DNA of 64,000 nt from an uncultured Prevotellaceae bacterium. GTDB taxonomy: Bacteria > Bacteroidota > Bacteroidia > Bacteroidales > Bacteroidaceae. The position numbers and the translations under genes are program-made. The stretch spans positions 1 to 64,000 of the forward strand of contig CAMJZV010000016.1 of NCBI GenBank assembly GCA_946410305.1. The letters are read 5' to 3'. Positions 1-8,180 of the stretch are shown here, piece by piece; within the stretch, counting starts at the first letter, position 1; each line of letters starts with the position of its first letter. The notes under the pieces are model-generated. The model did not search any database. It had not been told where the DNA came from and was given only the letters and a program-made list of their open reading frames with translations.

Positions 1-1224
1 GATCCTATCTTCACTATCGTTGTTGATGCTGGTGGCGACGACTGCTGGTTCGCAATCGGCGACGATGCTGCCCTCGATGCAATTGCTAATGATAACGACT
101 GGACTAAGCTGTTTGGTACAAAGGGGGCTAGCGAGGATCTGACAGGTACAATGGACTATCGTTACAACCTTGGTGGTGATCACTCATTCCACGTAACAGG
201 TGCCAAGAAGATTCGTATCACTCTCGATATGCTGGAGTATACTTATAAGATTGAGCCTGTAAACATCTCTGATGCTTACTACCTGATTGGTGGTCCTGGT
301 GAGTGGAATGCAACATCGGCTATGACCATGCAGTTCTCGCACAGCAGCAAGGATGTGTTCGAGGATCCTGTCTTCACATACGTCTTCGAAGGCAATGGTG
401 GCTCAGGTGACATCTGGTTCGCATTTGGTGATAAGGATGCTATTGATGCTGTTGCTGATGGTACATGGAATAAGCTCTTCGGAACAAAGGGTGAGAGCAC
501 TGATTTGAGCGGTTCGTTCGATCGTCGTTACAACCTTGATGGTGAACACTCATTCTGTGTTGACGGAAAGGCTAAGTTCTATCGCTTCCAGGTTAACATG
601 AGTACCAATACCTACACCATCACTCCGCTGAACTTCGCAGAGTATATCTGGGAAGCCGGTGTAAACAACAACTGGGGCTCTGACGAACAGCCATTGTATT
701 GTGGCGATGGTAACGGAACATACGTAGGTTTCTTCTATGCTCAGGATGCAGACTGGTCTGGTGGTAAGGGCGCCTTCAAGTTCCAGACAGAATTCAATAA
801 CTGGAATGTAACAAACTACGGATTCGGCTCTGGCGATGACGCTAGCGGAACACTGACTGTAGGTGGCGACAACATATTGGTTACTCCTGGATTCTATCGC
901 GCAGAAATCAACCTTGCTGCTATGACCTACAAGCTGACTCCTGTTCAGATTGGCATCGTAGGTCCTGCACAGACAGGTGGCTGGAACGCAGATACCGATA
1001 TGACTTACAACCCAGAGACCCGTGCATGGGAGGCTACGCTCGAACTTGCTGCTGATGAGTTTAAGTTCCGTGCTAACGATGGTTGGGATATCAACTGGGG
1101 TGGTTCAAAAGACAACCTCACTCAGGGTGGAGATAATCTTAAGATTACCGAGGCTGGAACTTACTTCATCCAGTTCTTCCCCAACTGTGAGACTAAGTCA
1201 TATTGCACCATCACTGCAAAATAA
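1..1224 (+). CDS. SusE/SusF-like outer-membrane starch-binding protein, C-terminal part
   Basis: The frame is open from base 1, so the N-terminus lies outside the window. The visible 407 residues contain two consecutive related modules (about residues 1-75 and 120-205), each with Trp/Phe-rich strands, a WFAIGD/WFAFGD motif, a KLFGTKG motif and a YNL-x-G-[DE]HSF motif. Two further beta-sandwich modules follow. This architecture fits SusE/SusF-type surface lipoproteins that bind starch beside SusC/D. Two GH13 enzymes directly downstream support a starch role. A terminator follows at 1269-1306. Ligand specificity is inferred from context only. Confidence 0.75.
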   Translation, partial: DPIFTIVVDAGGDDCWFAIGDDAALDAIANDNDWTKLFGTKGASEDLTGTMDYRYNLGGDHSFHVTGAKKIRITLDMLEYTYKIEPVNISDAYYLIGGPGEWNATSAMTMQFSHSSKDVFEDPVFTYVFEGNGGSGDIWFAFGDKDAIDAVADGTWNKLFGTKGESTDLSGSFDRRYNLDGEHSFCVDGKAKFYRFQVNMSTNTYTITPLNFAEYIWEAGVNNNWGSDEQPLYCGDGNGTYVGFFYAQDADWSGGKGAFKFQTEFNNWNVTNYGFGSGDDASGTLTVGGDNILVTPGFYRAEINLAAMTYKLTPVQIGIVGPAQTGGWNADTDMTYNPETRAWEATLELAADEFKFRANDGWDINWGGSKDNLTQGGDNLKITEAGTYFIQFFPNCETKSYCTITAK

Positions 1225-1268
1225 GACAAAGCACACCTAAGTCTAACTATAAAAACACAACAAACAAT

Positions 1269-1306
1269 CAGGCGAGTCGCTCGTTGTAACGGCTCGCCTG
1301 TTTTTT
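1269..1306 (+). terminator. Intrinsic terminator after SusE/F-like gene
   Basis: An 8-bp perfect stem (CAGGCGAG / CTCGCCTG, 1269-1276 with 1293-1300) is followed by TTTTTT. It lies 45 bp after the stop codon, so the next gene (1332) probably has its own weak promoter or depends on read-through. Confidence 0.85.
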
Positions 1307-1331
1307 CTCTCAAGAAACCAATACAAAACAT

Positions 1332-2657
1332 ATGAAAAAGCTATTATTATCCGTTTGCATCCTTGCAACACTTATAGGCTGTAAGCCTGTACAAGAGAAG
1401 AATACTGAGGTGTTTCAACTGCCCGAAGTAGCCGACATCGCCATGTATCAAGTGAATCCCCGCGTCTTTGCACCCAGCAACTCGCTCAATGCTGTTGCAG
1501 CCCGCATCGACTCCATTCGTGATTTAGGCGTCAACATGATGTGGGTGATGCCTATCTACCCTATTGGCATTGAGAAAGGCAAGAACTCGCCTTACTGCAT
1601 CAGCGACTACAAGGCTATAGCCCCAGAGTTTGGTACTATCGACGATTTCAAGCATCTGGTCCAGGTATGTCACGAGCACCAGATGGGCATCATCCTTGAC
1701 TGGGTGGCCAACCATACTGCCTGGGATCACCCCTGGGTAAAGGAACATCCCGAATGGTACACACGCGACGAGAAAGCAGACACCATTATTTGTCCGCAGC
1801 CTTGGAACTGGGAGGATGTGGCCGACCTGAACTACGACAACAAAGACATGCGCGAAGCCATGATTGATGCTATGAAGTTCTGGATAGTAGAAGTTGGCAT
1901 CGACGGTTTCCGTTGCGATGTGGCCGACGGCGTACCTGCCGACTTCTGGAAAGATGCCATCACCCAGTTGCGAGAGGCTGCAGGCGAGCGTCGTATCGTC
2001 ATGCTGGCCGAGGGTAAGAATGCTGACAACTTCACCATCGGCGGTTTTGACATGAACTATGGTTGGGACTACAAGGATGTACTGTCGAAGGTGTTCAAGG
2101 GCGATCCTGCTTCCGACCTATTAAAAGCCGATAAAGCCGAATACGACAGCCTGCCTAACGGCAAGGTGAAACTACGCTTTACGACCAATCACGACCATGC
2201 CACCGAAGTAGAGCCCTGCGTACAGTTCACCAACGACCGTGGCGCAATGGCAGCCTATGTAGCCAGCATCTTCCCACATGGTGGTGCACTCATCTATGGT
2301 TCGCAGGAAGTTGGCTATCCCGAACCCATCAACTTCTTCAAATATGTACCCGTTGACTGGTCTGCCAAACCAGAGGTCTACCAAGAGTATAAGAAGCTCA
2401 TTGGCTTGTATAATGAACACGCTGCTCTTCGTAAAGGCACAATGACCCCCTACCCTGACACCGACGTCATGGTCTTTGAGAAGCAGGATGCCGACGAACA
2501 TTTCCTCATTCTCGTCAATGTACGCAATGAGAGCAAGAAAGTGCAGGTTCCTCAGTCGTGGATAGGACACGAGGTAGAGGATGAGGCCACAGACAAGGAG
2601 TTCCGCCTTAATGACACCATTGAGCTTGAGCCCTTCGAGTATCTGATATTGAAGTAA
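1332..2657 (+). CDS. GH13 alpha-amylase-family lipoprotein
   Basis: 441-residue glycoside hydrolase family 13 enzyme that should cleave alpha-glucosidic bonds in starch oligosaccharides at the cell envelope. The N-terminus is a lipoprotein signal ending in a LIGC lipobox. GH13 signatures are visible: GFRCDVAD with nucleophile D196, MLAEGK with acid/base E227, and TTNHDH with transition-state stabiliser D288. A short C-terminal beta domain follows. It sits between the SusE/F-like protein and a second amylase in the same direction, as in Sus-type loci. Exact specificity (alpha-amylase, neopullulanase or other) cannot be read from the motifs alone. Confidence 0.88.
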   Translation: MKKLLLSVCILATLIGCKPVQEKNTEVFQLPEVADIAMYQVNPRVFAPSNSLNAVAARIDSIRDLGVNMMWVMPIYPIGIEKGKNSPYCISDYKAIAPEFGTIDDFKHLVQVCHEHQMGIILDWVANHTAWDHPWVKEHPEWYTRDEKADTIICPQPWNWEDVADLNYDNKDMREAMIDAMKFWIVEVGIDGFRCDVADGVPADFWKDAITQLREAAGERRIVMLAEGKNADNFTIGGFDMNYGWDYKDVLSKVFKGDPASDLLKADKAEYDSLPNGKVKLRFTTNHDHATEVEPCVQFTNDRGAMAAYVASIFPHGGALIYGSQEVGYPEPINFFKYVPVDWSAKPEVYQEYKKLIGLYNEHAALRKGTMTPYPDTDVMVFEKQDADEHFLILVNVRNESKKVQVPQSWIGHEVEDEATDKEFRLNDTIELEPFEYLILK

Positions 2658-2685
2658 CAAAGCAGCCCCTTTCGCGAGCAATTTC

Positions 2686-2719
2686 TAAATCAGCGTGCAA
2701 ACGTTTGCACGCTGATTTA
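2686..2719. promoter_or_regulatory. 34-bp perfect palindrome, LacI-family-operator-like
   Basis: A perfect inverted repeat of 17+17 bp without loop. Its core TGCAAACGTTTGCA has the central CG and flanking AAA/TTT typical of LacI/GalR-family operators. It lies just upstream of the -7 box (2765-2772) of the second amylase. It could also act as a terminator hairpin for the preceding gene, although no strong T-run follows. An operator role is inferred; no LacI gene is in the window. Confidence 0.55.
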
Positions 2720-2764
2720 AAAACTATTCAACTACGTTGGAAAACAAGGTATAAGAATTCTTCT

Positions 2765-2772
2765 TATCTTTG
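2765..2772 (+). promoter_or_regulatory. Bacteroidetes -7 box upstream of second amylase gene
   Basis: TATCTTTG matches the TAnnTTTG -7 consensus of the Bacteroidetes primary sigma factor and lies 28 bp before the ATG at 2801. The -33 element is not clear. Confidence 0.65.
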
Positions 2773-2800
2773 CAACATAATCCAATAACACTAACAGACA

Positions 2801-4594
2801 ATGAAAAAGATCAGCATTAAACTCCTGTCGCTCCTGATGACCATGAGCTTAGCTCTTGGCTTCACCGCGTGTGGCGATGACGACGACACGCCTCCTCAGA
2901 ATCAAAGTGGTCAAAAAGATCCTGATCCCGATCCGACCCCAGATCCAGACCCAGAGCCTTCTACAAACATTGTAGGTTGGCCTGCCAACTATGGTGGTGT
3001 CATGCTGCAAGCCTTCTATTGGGACGGCTTTGCCGATGCTCAGTGGAACACATTGAAAGGACAGGTTGACAACCTGGCTACCACATTCGACCTCGTATGG
3101 ATTCCGCAAAGTGGCGACTGTGGAGGAACCTCTATGGGTTACGATGACCTCTACTGGTTCCCAGGCCACTATAACAGCTCCTTTGGTAGCGAGGCTGAAC
3201 TACGTTCTATGATTCAAACATTCAAGGCCAAAGGCATCGGCACCATTGCTGACGTAGTCATCAACCACCGTAGGAACGTCTCTAACTGGGTGGACTTCCC
3301 CAAGGAGACCTACAATGGCGTAACCTATGAGTTGAAATCTACCGACATCTGTGCTAACGATGACAAAGGCGCTACCAAGACATGGGCAACCCAGAACGGC
3401 TACACCCTCTCGTCCAACAATGATACTGGTGAGGGCTGGGACGGCATGCGCGACCTGGACCACAAGAGCGAGAATGTGCAGACGAATGTCAAGGCATACC
3501 TGAAGATGTTGCTCAACGACCTGGGCTATGCAGGTTTCCGCTACGACATGGTAAAGGGATATAGTGGTCAGTACACCAAGATGTACAACAACGATGCCAA
3601 GCCACAGTTCTCTGTTGGCGAGTGCTGGGACGGCACCAACACCATTAAGAACTGGATTGAAGCTACCGAAAAGACCAGCGCAGCCTTCGACTTCCAATTC
3701 CGTTATACCGTACGCAACGCAGCTAACGGTAATGACTGGCGCAAGCTGAGTCAGCAGAACGACGGCAACTGGCCATTGATCAGCTCTAGATACAATAACG
3801 GCGCCTATCGCCAGTATGCTGTGACATTCGTTGAGAACCACGATACCGAGTACCGCTCTGCAACGGCCCAGCAAGACCCATTGAAGAAGGACACACTGGC
3901 TGCTAATGCCTACCTGCTGGCTATGCCTGGTACCCCATGTGTATTCCTGAAGCACTGGCAGACCTACCCCAAGCAGATTGCCAACATGGCAGCTGTCCGC
4001 AAGGCTGTAGGCATTACCAACATGAGTACGTATAACGAGGTGGCCTCCACACAGGGCTATTATGCCGTACAGGTCGATGGTAGCGCTTCGAAGAAGCTGT
4101 TGTGTGTCGTAGGAACCAAGGCAGCCGACTATACGCCCGACGCTGCATGGAAGAAGGTCATCAGTGGCTACCACTATGCCTACTACGTACAAGGCATCGA
4201 GCCTAGCGCCATTACCCTTCCTGATATAGAGGAGACCCAACAGCCACAGGATGGTACTTATGCTGGTGTACCTTCGTTCTGCACGGTCACAGCTGGTGAG
4301 ATCTGTGCCTTCTTTGAGGCTCCGGCATCATGGGGTAGCCAGATTTTCACCTGGGCATGGATGACCAATGGCGACGGAAAGGATTATGTAGGTACCAACT
4401 GGCCTGGCGTATCTGCTACCCTGCTGGATACGGCAGACAATGGCAACAGAGTCTTCAAGTGGGTATCCACTAAAACCACCGCTCCCGACTTTATCATCTT
4501 CAGCGGAGGTGGTCAAAAGACAACTGACATGCCGTTCACCAATGGCGGCTACTATACCAAGGACGGTAAACAGGCCGTAGTCACTGCGCAATAA
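2801..4594 (+). CDS. GH13 alpha-amylase lipoprotein with C-terminal starch-binding module
   Basis: 597 residues. A lipoprotein signal ending in FTAC is followed by an acidic GDDDD linker and a Pro/Asp-rich tether (about residues 25-50), typical of surface-exposed Bacteroidetes lipoproteins. The catalytic domain starts with VMLQAFYWD and carries GFRYDMVKGY (nucleophile D249), VGECWDG (acid/base E274) and FVENHD (D348). The last 100 or so residues, with aromatic motifs FTWAWM and NWPG, resemble a CBM26-type starch-binding module. This gives a SusG-like surface amylase that binds and cleaves polymeric starch. It has its own promoter and probably ends at the hairpin 4627-4669. Confidence 0.88.
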   Translation: MKKISIKLLSLLMTMSLALGFTACGDDDDTPPQNQSGQKDPDPDPTPDPDPEPSTNIVGWPANYGGVMLQAFYWDGFADAQWNTLKGQVDNLATTFDLVWIPQSGDCGGTSMGYDDLYWFPGHYNSSFGSEAELRSMIQTFKAKGIGTIADVVINHRRNVSNWVDFPKETYNGVTYELKSTDICANDDKGATKTWATQNGYTLSSNNDTGEGWDGMRDLDHKSENVQTNVKAYLKMLLNDLGYAGFRYDMVKGYSGQYTKMYNNDAKPQFSVGECWDGTNTIKNWIEATEKTSAAFDFQFRYTVRNAANGNDWRKLSQQNDGNWPLISSRYNNGAYRQYAVTFVENHDTEYRSATAQQDPLKKDTLAANAYLLAMPGTPCVFLKHWQTYPKQIANMAAVRKAVGITNMSTYNEVASTQGYYAVQVDGSASKKLLCVVGTKAADYTPDAAWKKVISGYHYAYYVQGIEPSAITLPDIEETQQPQDGTYAGVPSFCTVTAGEICAFFEAPASWGSQIFTWAWMTNGDGKDYVGTNWPGVSATLLDTADNGNRVFKWVSTKTTAPDFIIFSGGGQKTTDMPFTNGGYYTKDGKQAVVTAQ

Positions 4595-4626
4595 AAAAAC
4601 GACAGTCAACAATCGTTATTTGACAG

Positions 4627-4669
4627 AAAATGCTTATCTTTGCATGCTGAATGTAAAGATAAGCATTTT
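4627..4669 (+). terminator. Hairpin acting as terminator and overlapping pepT promoter
   Basis: Perfect 15-bp arms (4627-4641 and 4655-4669) with a 13-nt loop, ending in a T6 run just before the pepT ATG. The left arm contains TATCTTTG (4635-4642), a -7 box for pepT. The same bases can therefore terminate the amylase transcript and start the pepT transcript. Confidence 0.65.
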
Positions 4670-4671
4670 TT

Positions 4672-5895
4672 ATGGATATTATTGAGAGATTCCTAAACTA
4701 TACCAAGTTTGATACGCAGTCGGCTGAAGACAGCCAGACGGTACCCAGCACCGACAAGCAACTGCTGTTTGCCGAATACCTGAAGAAAGAACTGGAGCAC
4801 GAAGGCCTCGACGATGTGGAGCTCGACGAGAAAGGCTACCTCTATGCCACCCTGAAGGCCAATACAAAAGGAGATATTCCCACCATCGGCTTCATCTCAC
4901 ACTACGACACCAGCCCTGACTGCTCAGGTGCCAATATCAAGCCCCAGATAGTCAAGAACTATGATGGCAGCGACATCCTACTCAGTGACGGCATCATCAT
5001 GTCGCCCAAGAAGTTTCCCGAACTGTTGCAGCATGTGGGTGAAGACCTCATTGTCACTGACGGCACCACCCTGTTGGGAGCCGACGACAAGGCAGGCATC
5101 GCCGAAATTGTCGAGGCGATGGTCTATCTGCAGCAGCACAAGGACATCAAGCACGGCAAGATACGCATTGCCTTCAACCCCGACGAGGAGATAGGCATGG
5201 GTGCCCACCACTTCGACGTCGAGAAGTTCGGTTGTCAGTGGGCTTACACCATGGATGGCGGCGACGTGGGCGAGCTGGAGTTTGAGAACTTCAACGCAGC
5301 CTCAGCGAAGATAACCATCAAGGGCGTCAGCGTACACCCCGGATATGCCAAGGACAAGATGGTCAATGCCAACCGCGTGGCCATGGAGTTTGCTGCCATG
5401 CTGCCTGCCGACGAGACACCAGAGGAGACAGAGGGCTATCAGGGATTCTACCATCTGCTGAACATCACGGCTGGTGTGGAACAGGCTCGCCTGTCGTACA
5501 TCATCCGCGACCACGACCGCGAACGTTTTGAAGACCGCAAGCGCTTCATCCAGCGCTGTGCCGAACAGCTGAACGAGCGCTATGGCGAGGGTACGGTGGA
5601 GTGCGTGGTCAGCGACCAGTACTATAATATGAAGGAGAAGATAGACCCACAGATGCATGTCATCGACCTCGTGCTGAAGGCCATGCAGGAGTGTGGCATA
5701 GCCCCCAAGGTGAAGCCCATCCGTGGCGGTACCGACGGTGCCCAGTTGTCGTTCAAGGGTCTCCCCTGCCCCAACATCTTTGCAGGAGGCATCAACTTCC
5801 ACGGTCCCTATGAGTTTGTGCCCATCCAGTCTATGGAGAAAGCCAAGCAGCTGATCGTCAAGATCTGCGAGCTCACCGCAAACTACAACGATTAA
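4672..5895 (+). CDS. pepT: Peptidase T (tripeptide aminopeptidase)
   Basis: 407-residue M20-family zinc aminopeptidase that removes N-terminal residues from tripeptides in the cytoplasm. Visible metal and catalytic motifs are [11 protein letters not shown] (His and Asp of the M20 site), [14 protein letters not shown] (bridging Asp) and [15 protein letters not shown] (catalytic Glu pair). Length and N-terminus ([16 protein letters not shown]) match the family throughout. The ATG is only 2 nt from the hairpin at 4627-4669 and no Shine-Dalgarno sequence is present, which is common in Bacteroidetes. Confidence 0.95.
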   Translation: MDIIERFLNYTKFDTQSAEDSQTVPSTDKQLLFAEYLKKELEHEGLDDVELDEKGYLYATLKANTKGDIPTIGFISHYDTSPDCSGANIKPQIVKNYDGSDILLSDGIIMSPKKFPELLQHVGEDLIVTDGTTLLGADDKAGIAEIVEAMVYLQQHKDIKHGKIRIAFNPDEEIGMGAHHFDVEKFGCQWAYTMDGGDVGELEFENFNAASAKITIKGVSVHPGYAKDKMVNANRVAMEFAAMLPADETPEETEGYQGFYHLLNITAGVEQARLSYIIRDHDRERFEDRKRFIQRCAEQLNERYGEGTVECVVSDQYYNMKEKIDPQMHVIDLVLKAMQECGIAPKVKPIRGGTDGAQLSFKGLPCPNIFAGGINFHGPYEFVPIQSMEKAKQLIVKICELTANYND

Positions 5896-5921
5896 TGCTT
5901 AATGCATAATTCATAATTATA

Positions 5922-8180
5922 ATGGCAGAACTACCCACCATCATACAGGATCTGGCACTGATGCTCATCGTAGCAGGCATCGTGACCCTCATCTTCAAGC
6001 GCCTCAAGCAACCACTGGTGCTGGGGTATATCGTCGCCGGTTTCCTGGTGTCACCCCACATGCCATATACCGCTTCTGTCGCTGATACGGAGAATATTCA
6101 CCTATGGGCCGACATTGGCGTCATGTTCCTGCTATTCTCGCTGGGTCTGGACTTCTCGTTCAAGAAGATTCTGAAGATGGGTGCCTCGCCGTTTATCTCC
6201 GCCATGGCCATCATCTTCTCCATGTCGATGCTGGGCGTCTGTGTGGGACAAGCCTTCAACTGGTCGAGGATGGACTGCATCTTCCTGGGTGGTATGCTGG
6301 CCATGAGTTCTACGACCATCATCTATAAAGCCTTCGACGACTTAGGATTGCGCCAGCAACAGTTTGCAGGCCTGGTCATGTCGGTACTGATACTGGAGGA
6401 CATTCTGGCCATCGTCATGATGGTGATGCTGAGTGCTATTGCCAGCGGCAACAGTCCTGACGGAAGTCAGATGCTGGGGTCGGTAGTGAAGATTGCTTTC
6501 TTCCTCGTGCTATGGCTTATCGTGGGTATCTTCGCCATCCCTATCTTCCTGCGTCGTGTACGCCGCCTCATCAACAACGAGGTGCTACTCGTCGTATCCC
6601 TCGGACTATGCTGCGCCATGGCGGTTGTCTCCACCAAGGTGGGCTTCTCGTCAGCCTTTGGCGCCTTCATCATGGGTAGTATCCTGGCAGAAACCGTAGA
6701 GGCAGAGAAGATAGAGAAGCTGGTAGAGCCTGTCAAGAACCTCTTTGGTGCCATCTTCTTCGTATCAGTAGGTATGCTGGTAGACCCGCAGATTATTATC
6801 AGCTATGCGTGGCCTATCGTCACACTGGTGCTGACCATCCTCATTGGTCAGGCACTCTTTGGCTCTTTCTCCTTCCTGTTGGCTGGTGAGAGTCTGAAGT
6901 CGGCCATGCGCTGCGGATTCTCCATGGCACAGATTGGTGAGTTCTCCTTCATCATCGCCTCGCTGGGTCTGTCGCTGGGTGTCATCAGCGACTTCCTCTA
7001 CCCTGTCGTCGTAGCCGTATCGGTGATTACCACGTTCCTGACACCTTATATGATACGACTGGCCACACCAGCATACAGTGCCCTGGAACATCGTCTGCCG
7101 TCACGTATCATCCGCTCGCTCAACCACCTGTCAATGAGTCATCCCAACAGCCAGCAGCAGAGTGCATGGAAGCGACTGCTGACACAGATGGCCATCAATA
7201 CCGTAGTCTACAGCATCCTGTCATCGGCAACCATTGCCGTGATGTTCACCTTCGTACTGCCCTTCATGAGAAGGCTGCTGCCAGGATGGACACTCCACTG
7301 GTATGCCAACGCCATCACGGGCGTGCTGACGGTGGCATTCATCTCTCCCTTCCTTCGTGCCATGGTGATGAAGAAAAACCGCTCAGAAGAGTGGAAGAAG
7401 CTATGGGCCGAGAGTAACCGCAACCACCTGCCCTTGCTGTCAACGATTCTCGCCAGGGTCGTCATTGCCGTCATCTTCATCTTCTATATCTGTAACTACC
7501 TGAGTCGTTTCAGCAATGCCGTCATGATTACGCTGGGTGTTGTCGCTGTGGCCCTGATTGTGGTGTCAAGAACCATCAAGCGCCGCAGCATCCTGCTGGA
7601 ACGTCTGTTCATCAACAACCTGCGTTCACGCGACATCGAGGCACAGGTACATGGCAAGAAGCGCCCGCTCTATGAGGGTAAGCTGCTCGACCGCGATATC
7701 CATATCGCAGAGTTCGACGTGCCCACCAACTCCCTATGGATGGGTAGTACGCTGAAAGAGCTTAACTTAGGCAAGAAGTACGGTGTACATGTCAGCAGCA
7801 TTCTGCGCGGTGGCTTCCGCATGAACATCCCTGACGGTGACTACATGCTCTATCCCTGCGACCGTCTACAGGTCATCGGCAGTGACGAACAGATGGCCAA
7901 CTTCGCCCATGCTCTGGAGACAGACGTCATCAAAGATGACTTCAAATTAGAAAACCGTGAGATGAAGCTGCGCCAGCTTATTATCTCTGCCGACAGTCCC
8001 TTTGTTGGCAAGACCATGGCAGAGAGCGGCATCCGCAGCATCTACGGTTGTATGGTGGTAGGCATCGAAGAGGGTAAGGAAAATCTGTCGCCCATGCATC
8101 CCAACCGCCGCTTCCAAGAGGGCGACATCATCTGGGTGGTAGGAGAAGAGGAATCGCTTAATACCATTGTACCGCATTAG
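5922..8180 (+). CDS. CPA2-family cation:proton antiporter with TrkA-C (RCK-C) domains
   Basis: 752 residues. The N-terminal half (about 1-390) has 11-12 hydrophobic segments with KefB/NapA-like signatures (PLVLGYIVAG, LGLDFSF, GFSSAFGAFIMG). It exchanges Na+ or K+ for protons across the inner membrane. A second hydrophobic block at about 420-540 adds about four segments. The soluble C-terminus carries two TrkA-C-type ligand domains (about 575-665 and 680-750). It follows pepT by 26 bp filled with heptad repeats (5892-5919). Its 3' end overlaps the convergent lptD gene by 23 bp. Ion specificity is not determinable. Confidence 0.88.
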   Translation: MAELPTIIQDLALMLIVAGIVTLIFKRLKQPLVLGYIVAGFLVSPHMPYTASVADTENIHLWADIGVMFLLFSLGLDFSFKKILKMGASPFISAMAIIFSMSMLGVCVGQAFNWSRMDCIFLGGMLAMSSTTIIYKAFDDLGLRQQQFAGLVMSVLILEDILAIVMMVMLSAIASGNSPDGSQMLGSVVKIAFFLVLWLIVGIFAIPIFLRRVRRLINNEVLLVVSLGLCCAMAVVSTKVGFSSAFGAFIMGSILAETVEAEKIEKLVEPVKNLFGAIFFVSVGMLVDPQIIISYAWPIVTLVLTILIGQALFGSFSFLLAGESLKSAMRCGFSMAQIGEFSFIIASLGLSLGVISDFLYPVVVAVSVITTFLTPYMIRLATPAYSALEHRLPSRIIRSLNHLSMSHPNSQQQSAWKRLLTQMAINTVVYSILSSATIAVMFTFVLPFMRRLLPGWTLHWYANAITGVLTVAFISPFLRAMVMKKNRSEEWKKLWAESNRNHLPLLSTILARVVIAVIFIFYICNYLSRFSNAVMITLGVVAVALIVVSRTIKRRSILLERLFINNLRSRDIEAQVHGKKRPLYEGKLLDRDIHIAEFDVPTNSLWMGSTLKELNLGKKYGVHVSSILRGGFRMNIPDGDYMLYPCDRLQVIGSDEQMANFAHALETDVIKDDFKLENREMKLRQLIISADSPFVGKTMAESGIRSIYGCMVVGIEEGKENLSPMHPNRRFQEGDIIWVVGEEESLNTIVPH

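Noticed and set aside
3200..4240. 346-codon open frame antisense to the second amylase
   Set aside because: Antisense shadow; the amylase frame has complete catalytic motifs.
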